Origin: Tragulus kanchil
Lineage: Eukaryota > Chordata > Mammalia > Artiodactyla > Tragulidae
Assembly (NCBI GenBank): GCA_022376925.1
Contig: JAIOJX010000032.1
Location: 170,029,979 to 170,093,978 of the forward strand
Direction of reading: 5' to 3'
DNA: 64,000 nt
Shown in pieces: positions 24,928 to 37,322 of the stretch (position 1 is the first letter of the stretch; the number at the start of each line of letters is the position of its first letter). The notes under the pieces were generated by a model that was given only the letters and a program-made list of their open reading frames with translations, was not told the DNA's origin and searched no databases. Position numbers and translations under genes: made by a program.

Positions 24928-27063
24928 CCACGTGGCAATTACAGACCAGGGGCTACGCTAGTGCCTGGAGGCACAGACAGACAGGGTCCTGTCCTCAAAA
25001 AGCTCATATTTTAGAGGGAGGGCTAGAAAAGCCAGCAGCTACACCTAGGACCTGGGTGCTGTGACCGAGAAGAGGGGAGGGGTGGGCCCAGCACTGGAAG
25101 GTCCAGTCTGGCTTCCTAAAGTGGTGGAACTGAAACCACCTGTCTGGAGGATTAGGTGACAGTAGTGACTGTTGATGAGAGGGATTTCAAGCAGAACAAG
25201 CAGTCTGAAAGCCCAGAGGGTGAGACAAAACATGATTTGCCTAAGAAACTGAAAGGCAGCATATGGTAGAGAGGGCTGGAGAGGCGGCCCCGGCTGAATT
25301 CCAAAGGGCCAGCTGAGTGACCTGTATTTAAGAAGTTTAGCTCCTTATACTGAGGACAACAGGAAGGCACTGAAAAGTCATTTAAGCAGGAAATGACAGT
25401 CTTATTTGAGTGTACTTGTGTGTGCTTTAACATTTATTTACTTATTTCGCTATGTTGGGTCTTAGTCGCAGCACATGGGGTCTTCTCTTAGTTGTAGCAC
25501 GTGGGATCTAGCTCCCTGACCCGGGATCAAACCTGGGCCCCTGGGCCACCTACCTCCAGGAAGTACCATGACATCTTATCTGTGTTTTGAAAGGACCACT
25601 CTGGCTGCAATGTAGGAAATGGACATGGAGGAGAGAGGCAGAAGCAGGAGGACCAGGCAAGAGGCTAGTGTAGCAATCAGGCGCCAGATGCCGGTGGTCT
25701 GGAGTAAGACAGGGTGAGTGGGGACAGGAGGGAGCGCGCTCAGTGCTATTCAGGGAAGAGGAGCAAGAGGACCCGGGGGCTGAGCGGATGTCAGAGCAAA
25801 GGAGAGGGAGGCACCTGAGACACGTCAGTCCCCACAGCGAGAAATACAAACCCAAGTTTAGGAGTAAGAGTTCAGTAGCTGTTTAACAGCCTGAACAGAG
25901 CTGCCTAAGGGATGCTGAGGTGAAGGTGTCCTTCTGTCAGCTGGGCAGTAAGTCCTAGAAGAGAGCTCTGGCTGGTCCGGAGGGGCCACTCAAAACAGAC
26001 CAGCGGTCCTGTCCTCCACGTGGCAATTACAGACCAGGGGCTACGCTAGTGCCTGGAGGCACAGACAGACAGGGTCCTGTCCTCAAAAAGCTCATATTTT
26101 AGAGGGAGGGCTAGAAAAGCCAGCAGCTACACCTAGGACCTGGGTGCTGTGACCGAGAAGAGGGGAGGGGTGGGCCCAGCACTGGAAGGTCCAGTCTGGC
26201 TTCCTAAAGTGGTGGAACTGAAACCACCTGTCTGGAGGATTAGGTGACAGTAGTGACTGTTGATGAGAGGGATTTCAAGCAGAACAAGCAGTCTGAAAGC
26301 CCAGAGGGTGAGACAAAACATGATTTGCCTAAGAAACTGAAAGGCAGCATATGGTAGAGAGGGCTGGAGAGGCGGCCCCGGCTGAATTCCAAAGGGCCAG
26401 CTGAGTGACCTGTATTTAAGAAGTTTAGCTCCTTATACTGAGGACAACAGGAAGGCACTGAAAAGTCATTTAAGCAGGGAAATGACAGTCTTATTTGAGT
26501 GTACTTGTGTGTGCTTTAACATTTATTTACTTATTTCGCTATGTTGGGTCTTAGTCGCAGCACATGGGGTCTTCTCTTAGTTGTAGCACGTGGGATCTAG
26601 CTCCCTGACCCGGGATCAAACCTGGGCCCCTGGGCCACCTACCTCCAGGAAGTACCATGACATCTTATCTGTGTTTTGAAAGGACCACTCTGGCTGCAAT
26701 GTAGGAAATGGACATGGAGGAGAGAGGCAGAAGCAGGAGGACCAGGCAAGAGGCTAGTGTAGCAATCAGGCGCCAGATGCCGGTGGTCTGGAGTAAGACA
26801 GGGTGAGTGGGGACAGGAGGGAGCGCGCTCAGTGCTATTCAGGGAAGAGGAGCAAGAGGACCCGGGGGCTGAGCGGATGTCAGAGCAAAGGAGAGGGAGG
26901 CACCTGAGACACGTCAGTCCCCACAGCGAGAAATACAAACCCAAGTTTAGGAGTAAGAGTTCAGTAGCTGTTTAACAGCCTGAACAGAGCTGCCTAAGGG
27001 ATGCTGAGGTGAAGGTGTCCTTCTGTCAGCTGGGCAGTAAGTCCTAGAAGAGAGCTCTGGCTG
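24928..27063 (+). repeat. Tandem duplication 9 (about 1.09 kb offset)
   Basis: 24928-25974 is repeated at 26016-27063. The 41-base filler 25975-26015 looks like an error-rich reading of the bases that follow copy 2 ('atccgggggtcatcaacaca'). The copies themselves differ by about one base. Confidence 0.87.
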
Positions 27064-27110
27064 CAGGAATGGATCCGGGGGTCATCAACACAGAGCTGAT
27101 GAACGGGTGT
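24935..27110 (-). mobile_element. L2 LINE fragment, minus strand, interrupted
   Basis: The plus-strand order 'gtgcctggaggcacagacag', 'tcaaaaagctcatattttag', 'aggaaggcactgaaaagtca', 'gaccactctggctgcaatgt' and 'gaggctagtgtagcaatcag' matches the reverse complement of an L2 3' half. A short CHR SINE has inserted at 25434. The whole stretch is present twice because of duplication 9. Confidence 0.7.
25434..25553 (-). mobile_element. CHR-2-like SINE in L2, minus strand
   Basis: It shows 'tttatttacttatttcgcta', then 'gggtcttagtcgcagcacat', 'gggatctagctccctgaccc' and 'gggatcaaacctgggcccc', the reverse complement of a CHR-2 tail and core. The tRNA head is truncated. The same insertion occurs at about 26518-26642. 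Confidence 0.78.
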
Positions 27111-27766
27111 AGGTGCAGCAAGGGTCGGTGAGCAGAGGGACAGACAAATCAGTAAATGAGTCATGTGAAGACCAAGTTAAGAGAGAACTTGGACCATGTT
27201 TAGAGAAATACAGCCGTGAACGTGAAGAGAACAGAAGGGTCCATCGGGAAGGGGAGCTGGCGGGGGGAGGTTTTAGGCGAAAGAGGGTGCAGACGGGAGC
27301 CTGTTTTACACACACTGCTAGAGGGGCGCCAGCAGAGAGAGGAGGGGCGGGGACAGCGGGCGGGAGGACAGCGAGGCCGTCCCGGAGAGAGGGACACAGG
27401 ACCCCGGACGCAAGAAGGCTCGGCAGAGGTGCCTCACTGTCCTGTGGCAAGAGGAAGCCTCTGGCAGGCTAAGGGCGGACGCGGGTGCAGACGCGCCGGA
27501 GGCCTGCGGCAAAGAGGCAGCTGCTGCCTGCTGTGTCTGTTCTCTCTGTGAACCACGAGACTGATCAGATGCCAGGAGTGCGGGCAGAGGCGGAGAACTG
27601 TACAGGAGGTCTCAGAGAGCCACTGCTGGCCACAGGAGAGCGCGCTGACCAGGGAGACAGCACGGGGTGCAGGCAGCACTGAGCAGGCGGCCCAGCAGAG
27701 AGCCTGCATTTCTGGGGCCCTAGCTGTTCGGTGGTGGATGATTTTTCTCCAGAGCCCAACTATGAG
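27111..27766. other. GC-rich MARK3 intron segment
   Basis: About 650 bases, locally rich in CpG (27330-27500), between the L2 and duplication 10. Open frames on both strands are a by-product of base composition. I see no splice-bounded conserved exon and no promoter motif. Confidence 0.4.
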
Positions 27767-27906
27767 CTGCTTTCACTAAAATGTAAAACACATTTTAGGA
27801 TTTTTTAAACTCTAGGAACAGAGTCTAATCTCTGCCTCATCTGTCTTGAGCATGGAAGAAGCGAACAGAGACCAGGGCAGCACACACGCGCGGGGCAGCA
27901 GCTCAC

Positions 27907-27963
27907 CTTGAGGTCTCTGTGGACGATCCGCTTCTGGTGGCAGTACTGGACTGCAGACACGAT
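27907..27963 (-). CDS. MARK3: MARK3 catalytic-loop exon (57 nt), left copy
   Basis: The acceptor is 'ccttccag' and the donor 'gtgag'. It reads IVSAVQYCHQKRIVHRDLK, 19 codons. It contains the HRD catalytic-loop aspartate (the proton-acceptor position) and the following Lys. The next exon, at 23405-23641, starts with the AEN of the catalytic loop. Confidence 0.95.
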
Positions 27964-29036
27964 CTGGAAGGAAAGACCAAGGCCGCCCATCACCAGTGGT
28001 GCAGGCTCCTGAGCAGATGGAACAGGCCCCTCAAGCCCACACGCAAAGCACTCAGCGGCCACTTCTAGGGCCGCGTGGATCTCTAACGCGAATTCTCTCA
28101 TGCTTTGAACCTTTCAACTCGGAGAGATGGAGGGGTGAACACAAGAAGAGTGAGGTGAGGCTGTTCTTTCTAGTTGTAACTATAAAGTCTCTCCTCAGGC
28201 CCTGCCCCTGACGTTAGTGATTTCTAAGAGTGGTGTCAGGGTCCAGGCTGAGAAGGCTCTCCACGCCCGCGTCCTCTTCTCAAAACCGAGCCGGCAGGGA
28301 GGCTCTCTCTGCGCCAGGTGCTTGTTGGGCTGATTCTCCTGCACCGTCTGCTCCCGACAACACTCTCTCCCTTCTGGCTAATGCAGGTTCAAGGACAGCA
28401 AGAATGACTTCATGTCTCTGAGCACCAGTGTTCTTTTCTTCAAAATGGAAGAATGAATGCTGCAATGTGTGAGAACTAAAACCACGAAAACGTCTATGTG
28501 CTCTATCAGGAAGAATCCCTCCTACTCTCAGTAAATGATATGCTTTCATTTACCCGACTCGTAATCACTCCTGTGATGCAGAACGGCTAGTCATTATTTA
28601 CGCACCTCTGGATCACTCCTGTGATTAAAGCTGTTATTGAGTGGTACTATTCTGTGCTGCGCTGGGAGCTGTGCGGTCTCAGTTTCCCAACCCAGAACCA
28701 AAGTCGGGGCCTTGGCAGTGAGGCCAGAGTTCCAGACAGCGCCAGGGCACCCCGACAAGCGCAGTTAAATACCTGCTCTACTGAAACTTCACACGTGTTA
28801 CCACGCTTTAAGACTCCCTTTCCAAAACTTTACAAGCTTTATGCAAGTTTTATATGATTATAAAAATTTGAATATGCAGTTTGGCTAGGGGAACAAAAAC
28901 TGCTTTCACTAAAGAAAACACATTTTAGGATTTTTTAAACTCTAGGAACAGAGTCTAATCTCTGCCTCATCTGTCTTGAGCATGGAAGAAGCGAACAGAG
29001 ACCAGGGCAGCACACACGCGCGGGGCAGCAGCTCAC

Positions 29037-29093
29037 CTTGAGGTCTCTGTGGACGATCCGCTTCTGGTGGCAGTACTGGACTGCAGACACGAT
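29037..29093 (-). CDS. MARK3: MARK3 catalytic-loop exon (57 nt), right duplicate
   Basis: It is identical to 27907-27963. If both were real and spliced, the kinase would carry two catalytic loops in frame, which is structurally implausible. It is probably a false copy from duplication 10. Confidence 0.85.
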
Positions 29094-30008
29094 CTGGAAG
29101 GAAAGACCAAGGCCGCCCATCACCAGTGGTGCAGGCTCCTGAGCAGATGGAACAGGCCCCTCAAGCCCACACGCAAAGCACTCAGCGGCCACTTCTAGGG
29201 CCGCGTGGATCTCTAACGCGAATTCTCTCATGCTTTGAACCTTTCAACTCGGAGAGATGGAGGGGTGAACACAAGAAGAGTGAGGTGAGGCTGTTCTTTC
29301 TAGTTGTAACTATAAAGTCTCTCCTCAGGCCCTGCCCCTGACGTTAGTGATTTCTAAGAGTGGTGTCAGGGTCCAGGCTGAGAAGGCTCTCCACGCCCGC
29401 GTCCTCTTCTCAAAACCGAGCCGGCAGGGAGGCTCTCTCTGCGCCAGGTGCTTGTTGGGCTGATTCTCCTGCACCGTCTGCTCCCGACAACACTCTCTCC
29501 CTTCTGGCTAATGCAGGTTCAAGGACAGCAAGAATGACTTCATGTCTCTGAGCACCAGTGTTCTTTTCTTCAAAATGGAAGAATGAATGCTGCAATGTGT
29601 GAGAACTAAAACCACGAAAACGTCTATGTGCTCTATCAGGAAGAATCCCTCCTACTCTCAGTAAATGATATGCTTTCATTTACCCGACTCGTAATCACTC
29701 CTGTGATGCAGAACGGCTAGTCATTATTTACGCACCTCTGGATCACTCCTGTGATTAAAGCTGTTATTGAGTGGTACTATTCTGTGCTGCGCTGCGCAGC
29801 GTGTGCGGTCTCAGTTTCCCAACCCAGAACCAAAGTCGGGGGCCTTGGCAGTGAGAGCGCCAGAGTTCCAGACAGCGCCCCAGGGCACCCCCGACAAGCG
29901 CAGTTAAATACCTGCTCTACTGAAACTTCACACGTGTTACCACGCTTTAAGACTCCCTTTCCAAAACTTTACAAGCTTTATGCAAGTTTTATATGATTAT
30001 AAAAATTT

Positions 30009-31509
30009 TGGAAATAGTGAAAGTACATACTAGAACACGCTTTTATAACCACCAGAGACGGCATCTCCTGTCACTCTGGTGTATTTGCTTCTAGCCTTTA
30101 CTTTGGTATTATGTAGGTGTACTTACATATATATGATTATACACAAAACTGGGGTGAAAATCAAAATACTGCTTGTTTCTCCAACTCATCAACTTTCAGC
30201 TGGAAGCAACACACACCTAACAGTACTGGACTGCAAACCCAGAGCAGGCGGTTCTGCTGGTTGATCCAGGTTCAACACGAGCAGCAGGGCCACGCTGGGC
30301 TGCGCATGAGGTCAGCCCCTCGGCTTCGCCAAGCAGCCCCCACTCTATCATGAGGATGCAGAGGCTCAGACCCGCACCCCGGCACCTCGCAGCCCGCGGA
30401 TCCCAATGCCAGCACACTGGCACTAGAGCCTCTGCCAGCAAAGACATTGCTCCACTCTGTCAGCATGAAAACTGGGAAAAGGAAGTAGACTCATTTCCTC
30501 AGAAAAACAAGTTTACTGTCGAGGACACAGGTTAAGTTTTACCTCACTTCTGCCTGATCCAATTTTCCCTGTCCCTTCGCTCCTCCTCTGCTGCTCCCAC
30601 ATTCAAGTGTCTCTCAGGTGACTTTCAAATTCTGCATCTGAACCAGATTTGACAGTTGCCTACCCTTTCTCAAAGAGAATTCCTCTTTCACCCCCAGACA
30701 GCTCAAAGGTAACCTAATGCCACAATAACCTGAAAGTACACAACTTTAAATGACTGCCTTTTCACATTCTGTTTTTAAGGTAAAAGCCGTTATTCCTAAG
30801 GAAGGCTGAGAAGCTCGGTCTTTCCTGGGTTAAAATAAGAGCGCAAGCCTGATTCACTTCTGGTCACACGGGCAAGAACACAGGCTGCAACAGCACCATC
30901 CCCGCAAGGAACAGAGAGGAGAGAAGGTGGAGCCGGGAGTCTAATCTCCTTCCTGAAAAGAAAAAGAATGCAGCCAAGAAGCTAAAACAGCATGACCAGG
31001 GACTAGGATGAGAGTGGTGAAGGAAGTGGGAAGAGGGAAAACCATCTGTTGATGAATATTGAAAGGGCCTATATTGACAGAAAACAGATCAAGCATAGTG
31101 TACTCTGTGTGTGATATACCTTTCTCTTTGTTGTAAATACAAAAACGTCTTATTTAGCCAATATCTTTTTATTTAGCAATGAAGACTTAAACCTTTTAGA
31201 TCCTCCACCCCCCAACCCCCAAAAAACCCCAAACCAAATCAAAAAAAACACAGCCTTTTGGAGGGCAAGGCAACTAGAAACAGAGAAAGGTGGAAGCCCC
31301 AGTATCAGGCCTGATCCTCCAGGTTACCTCAGTGGACTGAAGGAAACATGACAGCAAGGAGAAAAGATGCCCTTAACTGTACGCACTGTAAATCAGGTCA
31401 TTAACTGTAAAAGCACAGAAACTATCTTTCCTGGACCAACTAATAGATTCCTCAAATACACGCTTCAGGACTTCTGCAGGAAATCTTTAAGATAAAAAGC
31501 CGTATGACA
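30009..31509. other. MARK3 intron, no recognised element
   Basis: Mixed-composition intron. There is a short A-rich and C-rich run near 31205-31250. No exon, SINE head or LINE tail was identified. Confidence 0.45.
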
Positions 31510-31745
31510 GGACTCCCCTGGGGCAGAGGGTGGAAACCCGCCTGCCAGCGCAGAGGACACGCGTCAGACCGCGCTCAGACCGCGCTCGGGGAGGGGCCCA
31601 CGGCCGGGGAGCTGCCGAGCTCCTGCACCACAGGCGTGGAGTGAGCAGGCCGGAGCCCGCGCTCTGCACGAAGAGCAGTCGGAGCACCACAGGCACAGAA
31701 AGTCCAGGCAGAGCAGCCAGGGCCAGCTCGGCCAAAACCAGCCGG
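31510..31745 (+). mobile_element. CHR-type SINE, diverged
   Basis: The head is 'ggactcccctggggcagagg', followed by 'cccgcctgccagcgcagagg' and later 'gcccgcgctctgcacgaaga', ending in 'gccagctcggccaaaacc'. The order matches a CHR SINE with local rearrangement and high GC. Confidence 0.65.
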
Positions 31746-32060
31746 GGCGCAAATGCCCAAGTCCCCTCAGCAGGTCAGATCCCACCTGGGGGAGATGGAA
31801 GAAGAGGAGCCAGAGGTCTGAGCCCACACTGCTTCCCTGGAGAAGGTCCTGGCGCAGGCCTGATGTGGGGGTCGGCGGGAGCCCTTCCTCACAGTCAACA
31901 GAGCATATTCACACGAGCATGTCACATTCACCTGAGGGGGAAGGAATTCCCGTTTTATGAGATAAGAAAATCTTGACTCTCAGGTGGGCAGTTCATAAAA
32001 ATTCAGAGTACAGATAAGGAAAGAGTCAAATGGACTTTTTTGTAATAAAAGAGAAATCTG

Positions 32061-32214
32061 GGGACTTCCCTGGTAAGACTCTGTGCTTCTAATGCAGGGG
32101 ACCCGGGTTTGATCCCTGGTCAGGGAACTAGATCCCAACTGCCACAGCTAAGACCCGGTGCAGCCAAATTAAGATAAATAAAGCAATAATAAAAAAAAAA
32201 AAAGAGAGAGAGAG
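32061..32214 (+). mobile_element. Short CHR-2-like SINE with target duplication
   Basis: Head 'gggacttccctggtaagact', B-box 'ggtttgatccctggtcagg', tail 'gcagccaaattaagataaat' and a poly-A plus (GA)n run at about 32190-32219. 'gagaaatctg' flanks it at 32051 and 32216. Confidence 0.85.
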
Positions 32215-32225
32215 AGAGAAATCTG

Positions 32226-32845
32226 AGCTTCCTTCCATAGACCACAAAATAAAATGATATCAAAACTGGAAAGGATGTGGAATTTTTCAAGGAGAACTCC
32301 CTCTTTTTATAGCTAGAAAAACTGAGAATCAGAGACATTAAATGATGGTCAAAGTCAATTTCAACTTTGTTATTTAACAGGTTTTGATTCAAAATACCAT
32401 TAGGACTTCACAAGCTTTTAAATTAAATTTAAGCAACAGCAAAAGTTAAGACACTCATTTATAAGTCCTTAACTGTGAACACTAGAGGAAGCAAAATCAA
32501 AAGAGGCAACTGTTAAGAGAAATCTCAAACATCAGTTAAATGTTCCTTTCTAAATATTGTGAAAGTCTTGAAGATTCCTATCTATACTTCTATCTTAACA
32601 ACTTTACAAGTGAATGAAACAAAAACTTAAAAGTTTCTAAAAGAAATGAAGCTATACTACCATTTAAATACAGAACTTCAAACTATGGGAGGACAGTTAC
32701 TTTAAACATAAATAAATAATTAAGTACCTGCTCCTTCCTTCCATATGAATCTGAGGTGGACAAATTCTGGCCTGTAGGCTCAGCAGAGCTCACCACTTGT
32801 TTCCGCCAAGGGAAGTACCATTGGAACACAATCATATTAAGTGTA
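32226..32845. other. MARK3 intron, no recognised element
   Basis: AT-rich intron between a SINE and duplication 11. Nothing is recognised. Confidence 0.4.
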
Positions 32846-32984
32846 TTCATTCAGGTAGTCTAAGCTGCTTCTATGTTACAACAGCAAAATTAAATGGTTC
32901 GACAGACTTGATGGCCAGCAAAGTCTAAAAATTACTATCTGGGACTTTACACAGTTTGTTGATTCCTACTCTAAGCAAGACCAC

Positions 32985-33235
32985 ATCATAATGGTTAAGA
33001 ATTTAAGTTCTGGAATCAGAGGTCCTGGCTCTGAATCAATGGTAGGTCTGATACTTGTCAGGCATCAAATTTGGGGCAAATTACGTTATCTTCCTAGGCC
33101 TCAGTTTTCTGATTTTTAGCAAAAGGGCACAATGAGCTTTACTCACAAGGCGGCTCAAGATTTACTTTAATGTAGATAAAGGACTTAACCCAATATTAGT
33201 AGGTAATGACTAATCAATCGCTGTTATTAGAGAGT
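32985..33235 (+). mobile_element. MIR SINE
   Basis: 'atggttaagaatttaagttc', then 'ggaatcagaggtcctggct' and 'cctaggcctcagttttctga' follow the MIR consensus order. It recurs at about 34096-34346 through duplication 11. Confidence 0.75.
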
Positions 33236-33652
33236 TACATCACCTTTATGCTTACGACCTACTTATTCAAATGAGTCTCTTTTAATACAATGCAAAAAGA
33301 TAAGTCATTAATTCACAGGTTAAGTTCTCTCTGGTGTTGCCTTATGTAAGACAAAACCAATTGTGAACTTTGAGACTGTAACGCTTCTTGCTAAAAACTT
33401 GGAAATGGCTTTAATGAATGCAATCACAAGTGTTCGAAAGACTCACTTTTAAAGGCCCAACTATCAAAGGACTAAGGCTAAGAGTGAGACTAAAACTCCA
33501 ATTACGAAGCTAGAAAGGCATGTGGCCGCCTCAAGCAGAGCTTCAGGCAAGAGCTTTACTAACCTAGCAGGGTTTCGCTGAACTCAATGGACAAGCCCTG
33601 CTCCATCCAACGAGCCTTAGGACATTATAGAGGCAAACCCTTGTCTGCTTTA

Positions 33653-33814
<162 letters not shown>

Positions 33815-34762
33815 CTACTTTGGAACATGACCTTTCCCATAAACTGAAGACGTTTCACTTTTAGCAATGCTCTAATTTTAAATACAGGCTAGTGAAGTTA
33901 AACAGAAATGTGTGGAATTTGAAGTAACTAGCCAATAGAGTTTACTGATAAAATCTTTCATTCAGGTAGTCTAAGCTGCTTCTATGTTACAACAGCAAAA
34001 TTAAATGGTTCGACAGACTTGATGGCCAGCAAAGTCTAAAAATTACTATCTGGGACTTTACACAGTTTGTTGATTCCTACTCTAAGCAAGACCACATCAT
34101 AATGGTTAAGAATTTAAGTTCTGGAATCAGAGGTCCTGGCTCTGAATCAATGGTAGGTCTGATACTTGTCAGGCATCAAATTTGGGGCAAATTACGTTAT
34201 CTTCCTAGGCCTCAGTTTTCTGATTTTTAGCAAAAGGGCACAATGAGCTTTACTCACAAGGCGGCTCAAGATTTACTTTAATGTAGATAAAGGACTTAAC
34301 CCAATATTAGTAGGTAATGACTAATCAATCGCTGTTATTAGAGAGTTACATCACCTTTATGCTTACGACCTACTTATTCAAATGAGTCTCTTTTAATACA
34401 ATGCAAAAAGATAAGTCATTAATTCACAGGTTAAGTTCTCTCTGGTGTTGCCTTATGTAAGACAAAACCAATTGTGAACTTTGAGACTGTAACGCTTCTT
34501 GCTAAAAACTTGGAAATGGCTTTAATGAATGCAATCACAAGTGTTCGAAAGACTCACTTTTTAAAGGCCCAACTATCAAAGGACTAAGGCTAAGAGTGAG
34601 ACTAAAACTCCAATTACGAAGCTAGAAAGGCATGTGGCCGCCTCAAGCAGAGCTTCAGGCAAGAGCTTTACTAACCTAACGGTTGCGCTGAACTCAATGG
34701 ACAAGCCCTGCTCCATCCAACGAGCCTTAGGACATTATAGAGGCAAACCCTTGTCTGCTTTA

Positions 34763-34924
<162 letters not shown>

Positions 34925-35178
34925 CTACTTTGGAACATGACCTTTCCCATAAACTGAAGACGTTTCACTTTTAGCAATGCTCTAATTTTAAATACAGGCT
35001 TGAAGATAAACAGAAATGTGTGGAATTTGAAGTAACTCAGCCTTAACTGAGTTAAAGTAGAGTTTACTGATAAAATCTTTCAAGTTACAGAAAAGCCTTA
35101 ACATTAAACTCTCACAAGTTTTAACTGTACCACTTTTACTATAAAGGTTATGTTTCTAGTCTGTTTTAATAAAAACTT

Positions 35179-37275
35179 AGCAATGAAAACTGGAAGTTAA
35201 AATGGTAAGTTTTGTGTAAAAAGGAGATCTCTTCAATAAAGAATTATGACAAAAAAGCCTTTTCTGAATACATTCATTCATTCAACAAATAATTACCAGG
35301 TGTCTACGAACTGCTTAGAACTATGCTAGGCTCTGGGGAAATACAACAGTGAACAAAGCCCTTTTCCTCATGACTGGAGTTTACACTCTAGGAGGGGGTA
35401 GCAGATAATCAGCAAATGAATGAATATGCAGTGTATCAGACGATAAACAGTGTGTGCGTGTGTGAGAGCACTGTGCTGAGCACTGTGAGGGAGTGGAGAG
35501 TGCAGCTACCTGGGAGGAAGATTCCAGACGAGAGCATGGGGGCCACACGGTTGGAGAAAGACGAAAATAGGGGGAGGGGTGCCACAGAGACGAGCGAGAA
35601 GTGAGCTCATGGAGAGTCCCGTGGGCGCTGCTACAAGCGAGAGGAGCAGCCGAGGAGACTGTGCAGTGACTGACCTCGGAAAGGGGTCACCCTGGCTGCT
35701 GGAGGGGAAGAGGATCAGGGCTGAACAAGAGACCAGCTCCTGGGAGAGCGCCGCCATCAGGGCAAGGAACCAGGTGGGCCTAGAGTGGGAAACGGCAGCG
35801 GCGGTGACAGTGGGGAGCTTCGGGACACAGCGCTAAGGACGAGCCAGCACAGCTCGCTGGCAGCCGTCCATCCGTGTGGCAGTTCACACAGCACTAACTC
35901 TTCAGGGAGAAGAGGTAACACTTCAAGGAGTGTATCAGTACTGCCAACTGCTTGTCAATTTGGAATACAACACCTCTGAAATCAACAAAAAAGAATACTA
36001 ATTTAGCAACCTGGATACAAAATGTGTTTGGGAAAGAATCACATCTACTTCATACAGAGAGTATGTATTTCCATCAGCTTACTGACAATAGACACTAAAA
36101 TATTTACATACTTAAAAATACCTTAGTTTCAGGACTCAAATATTTTTGAGGAAAAGGTTATTCTGAACTGTACATTAGTATTTCTGATCTTTGAACTTCT
36201 AGTCCTAACTCTGAATAAACTTTAAAAAAGCAATGAAAACTGGAAGTTAAAATGGTAAGTTTTGTGTAAAGGAGATCTCTTCAATAAAGAATTATGACAA
36301 AAAAGCCTTTTCTGAATACATTCATTCATTCAACAAATAATTACCAGGTGTCTACGAACTGCTTAGAACTATGCTAGGCTCTGGGGAAATACAACAGTGA
36401 ACAAAGCCCTTTTCCTCATGACTGGAGTTTACACTCTAGGAGGGGGTAGCAGATAATCAGCAAATGAATGAATATGCAGTGTATCAGACGATAAACAGTG
36501 TGTGCGTGTGTGAGAGCACTGTGCTGAGCACTGTGAGGGAGTGGAGAGTGCAGCTACCTGGGAGGAAGATTCCAGACGAGAGCATGGGGGCCACACGGTT
36601 GGAGAAAGACGAAAATAGGGGGAGGGGTGCCACAGAGACGAGCGAGAAGTGAGCTCATGGAGAGTCCCGTGGGCGCTGCTACAAGCGAGAGGAGCAGCCG
36701 AGGAGACTGTGCAGTGACTGACCTCGGAAAGGGGTCACCCTGGCTGCTGGAGGGGAAGAGGATCAGGGCTGAACAAGAGACCAGCTCCTGGGAGAGCGCC
36801 GCCATCAGGGCAAGGAACCAGGTGGGCCTAGAGTGGGAAACGGCAGCGGCGGTGACAGTGGGGAGCTTCGGGACACAGCGCTAAGGACGAGCCAGCACAG
36901 CTCGCTGGCAGCCGTCCATCCGTGTGGCAGTTCACACAGCACTAACTCTTCAGGGAGAAGAGGTAACACTTCAAGGAGTGTATCAGTACTGCCAACTGCT
37001 TGTCAATTTGGAATACAACACCTCTGAAATCAACAAAAAAGAATACTAATTTAGCAACCTGGATACAAAATGTGTTTGGGAAAGAATCACATCTACTTCA
37101 TACAGAGAGTATGTATTTCCATCAGCTTACTGACAATAGACACTAAAATATTTACATACTTAAAAATACCTTAGTTTCAGGACTCAAATATTTTTGAGGA
37201 AAAGGTTATTCTGAACTGTACATTAGTATTTCTGATCTTTGAACTTCTAGTCCTAACTCTGAATAAACTTTAAAA
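35179..37275 (+). repeat. Tandem duplication 12 (1,050 bp unit)
   Basis: 35179-36228 is repeated at 36229-37275 without filler. The only difference noticed is a two-base A-run change within 50 bases of the junction side of copy 2. Confidence 0.88.
35270..35800 (-). mobile_element. L2 LINE 3' end, minus strand
   Basis: 'ttcattcattcaacaaataa', 'gaactatgctaggctctggg' and 'gactggagtttacactctag' match the reverse complement of the L2 3' end. A diverged continuation holds 'ccctggctgctggaggggaa'. The copy at about 36318-36850 belongs to duplication 12. Confidence 0.72.
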
Positions 37276-37322
37276 TAATAAATGGGGATATTTTCAAGTT
37301 GTTACTGATTGTAGAATGATCT

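Larger units (their letters stand above)
27767..30008 (+). repeat. Tandem duplication 10 (about 1.13 kb unit) copying the HRD exon
   Basis: 27767-28869 is repeated at 28900-30008. Copy 2 has several short insertions near 29794-29890 relative to copy 1 and lacks three bases near its start. A 30-base filler lies at 28870-28899. Both copies contain the 57-nt MARK3 exon. Confidence 0.87.

Noticed and set aside
27250..27500. CpG island or promoter
   Set aside because: The stretch is GC-rich but lies inside the gene next to an L2, without a TATA, initiator or first-exon signal that I can support.
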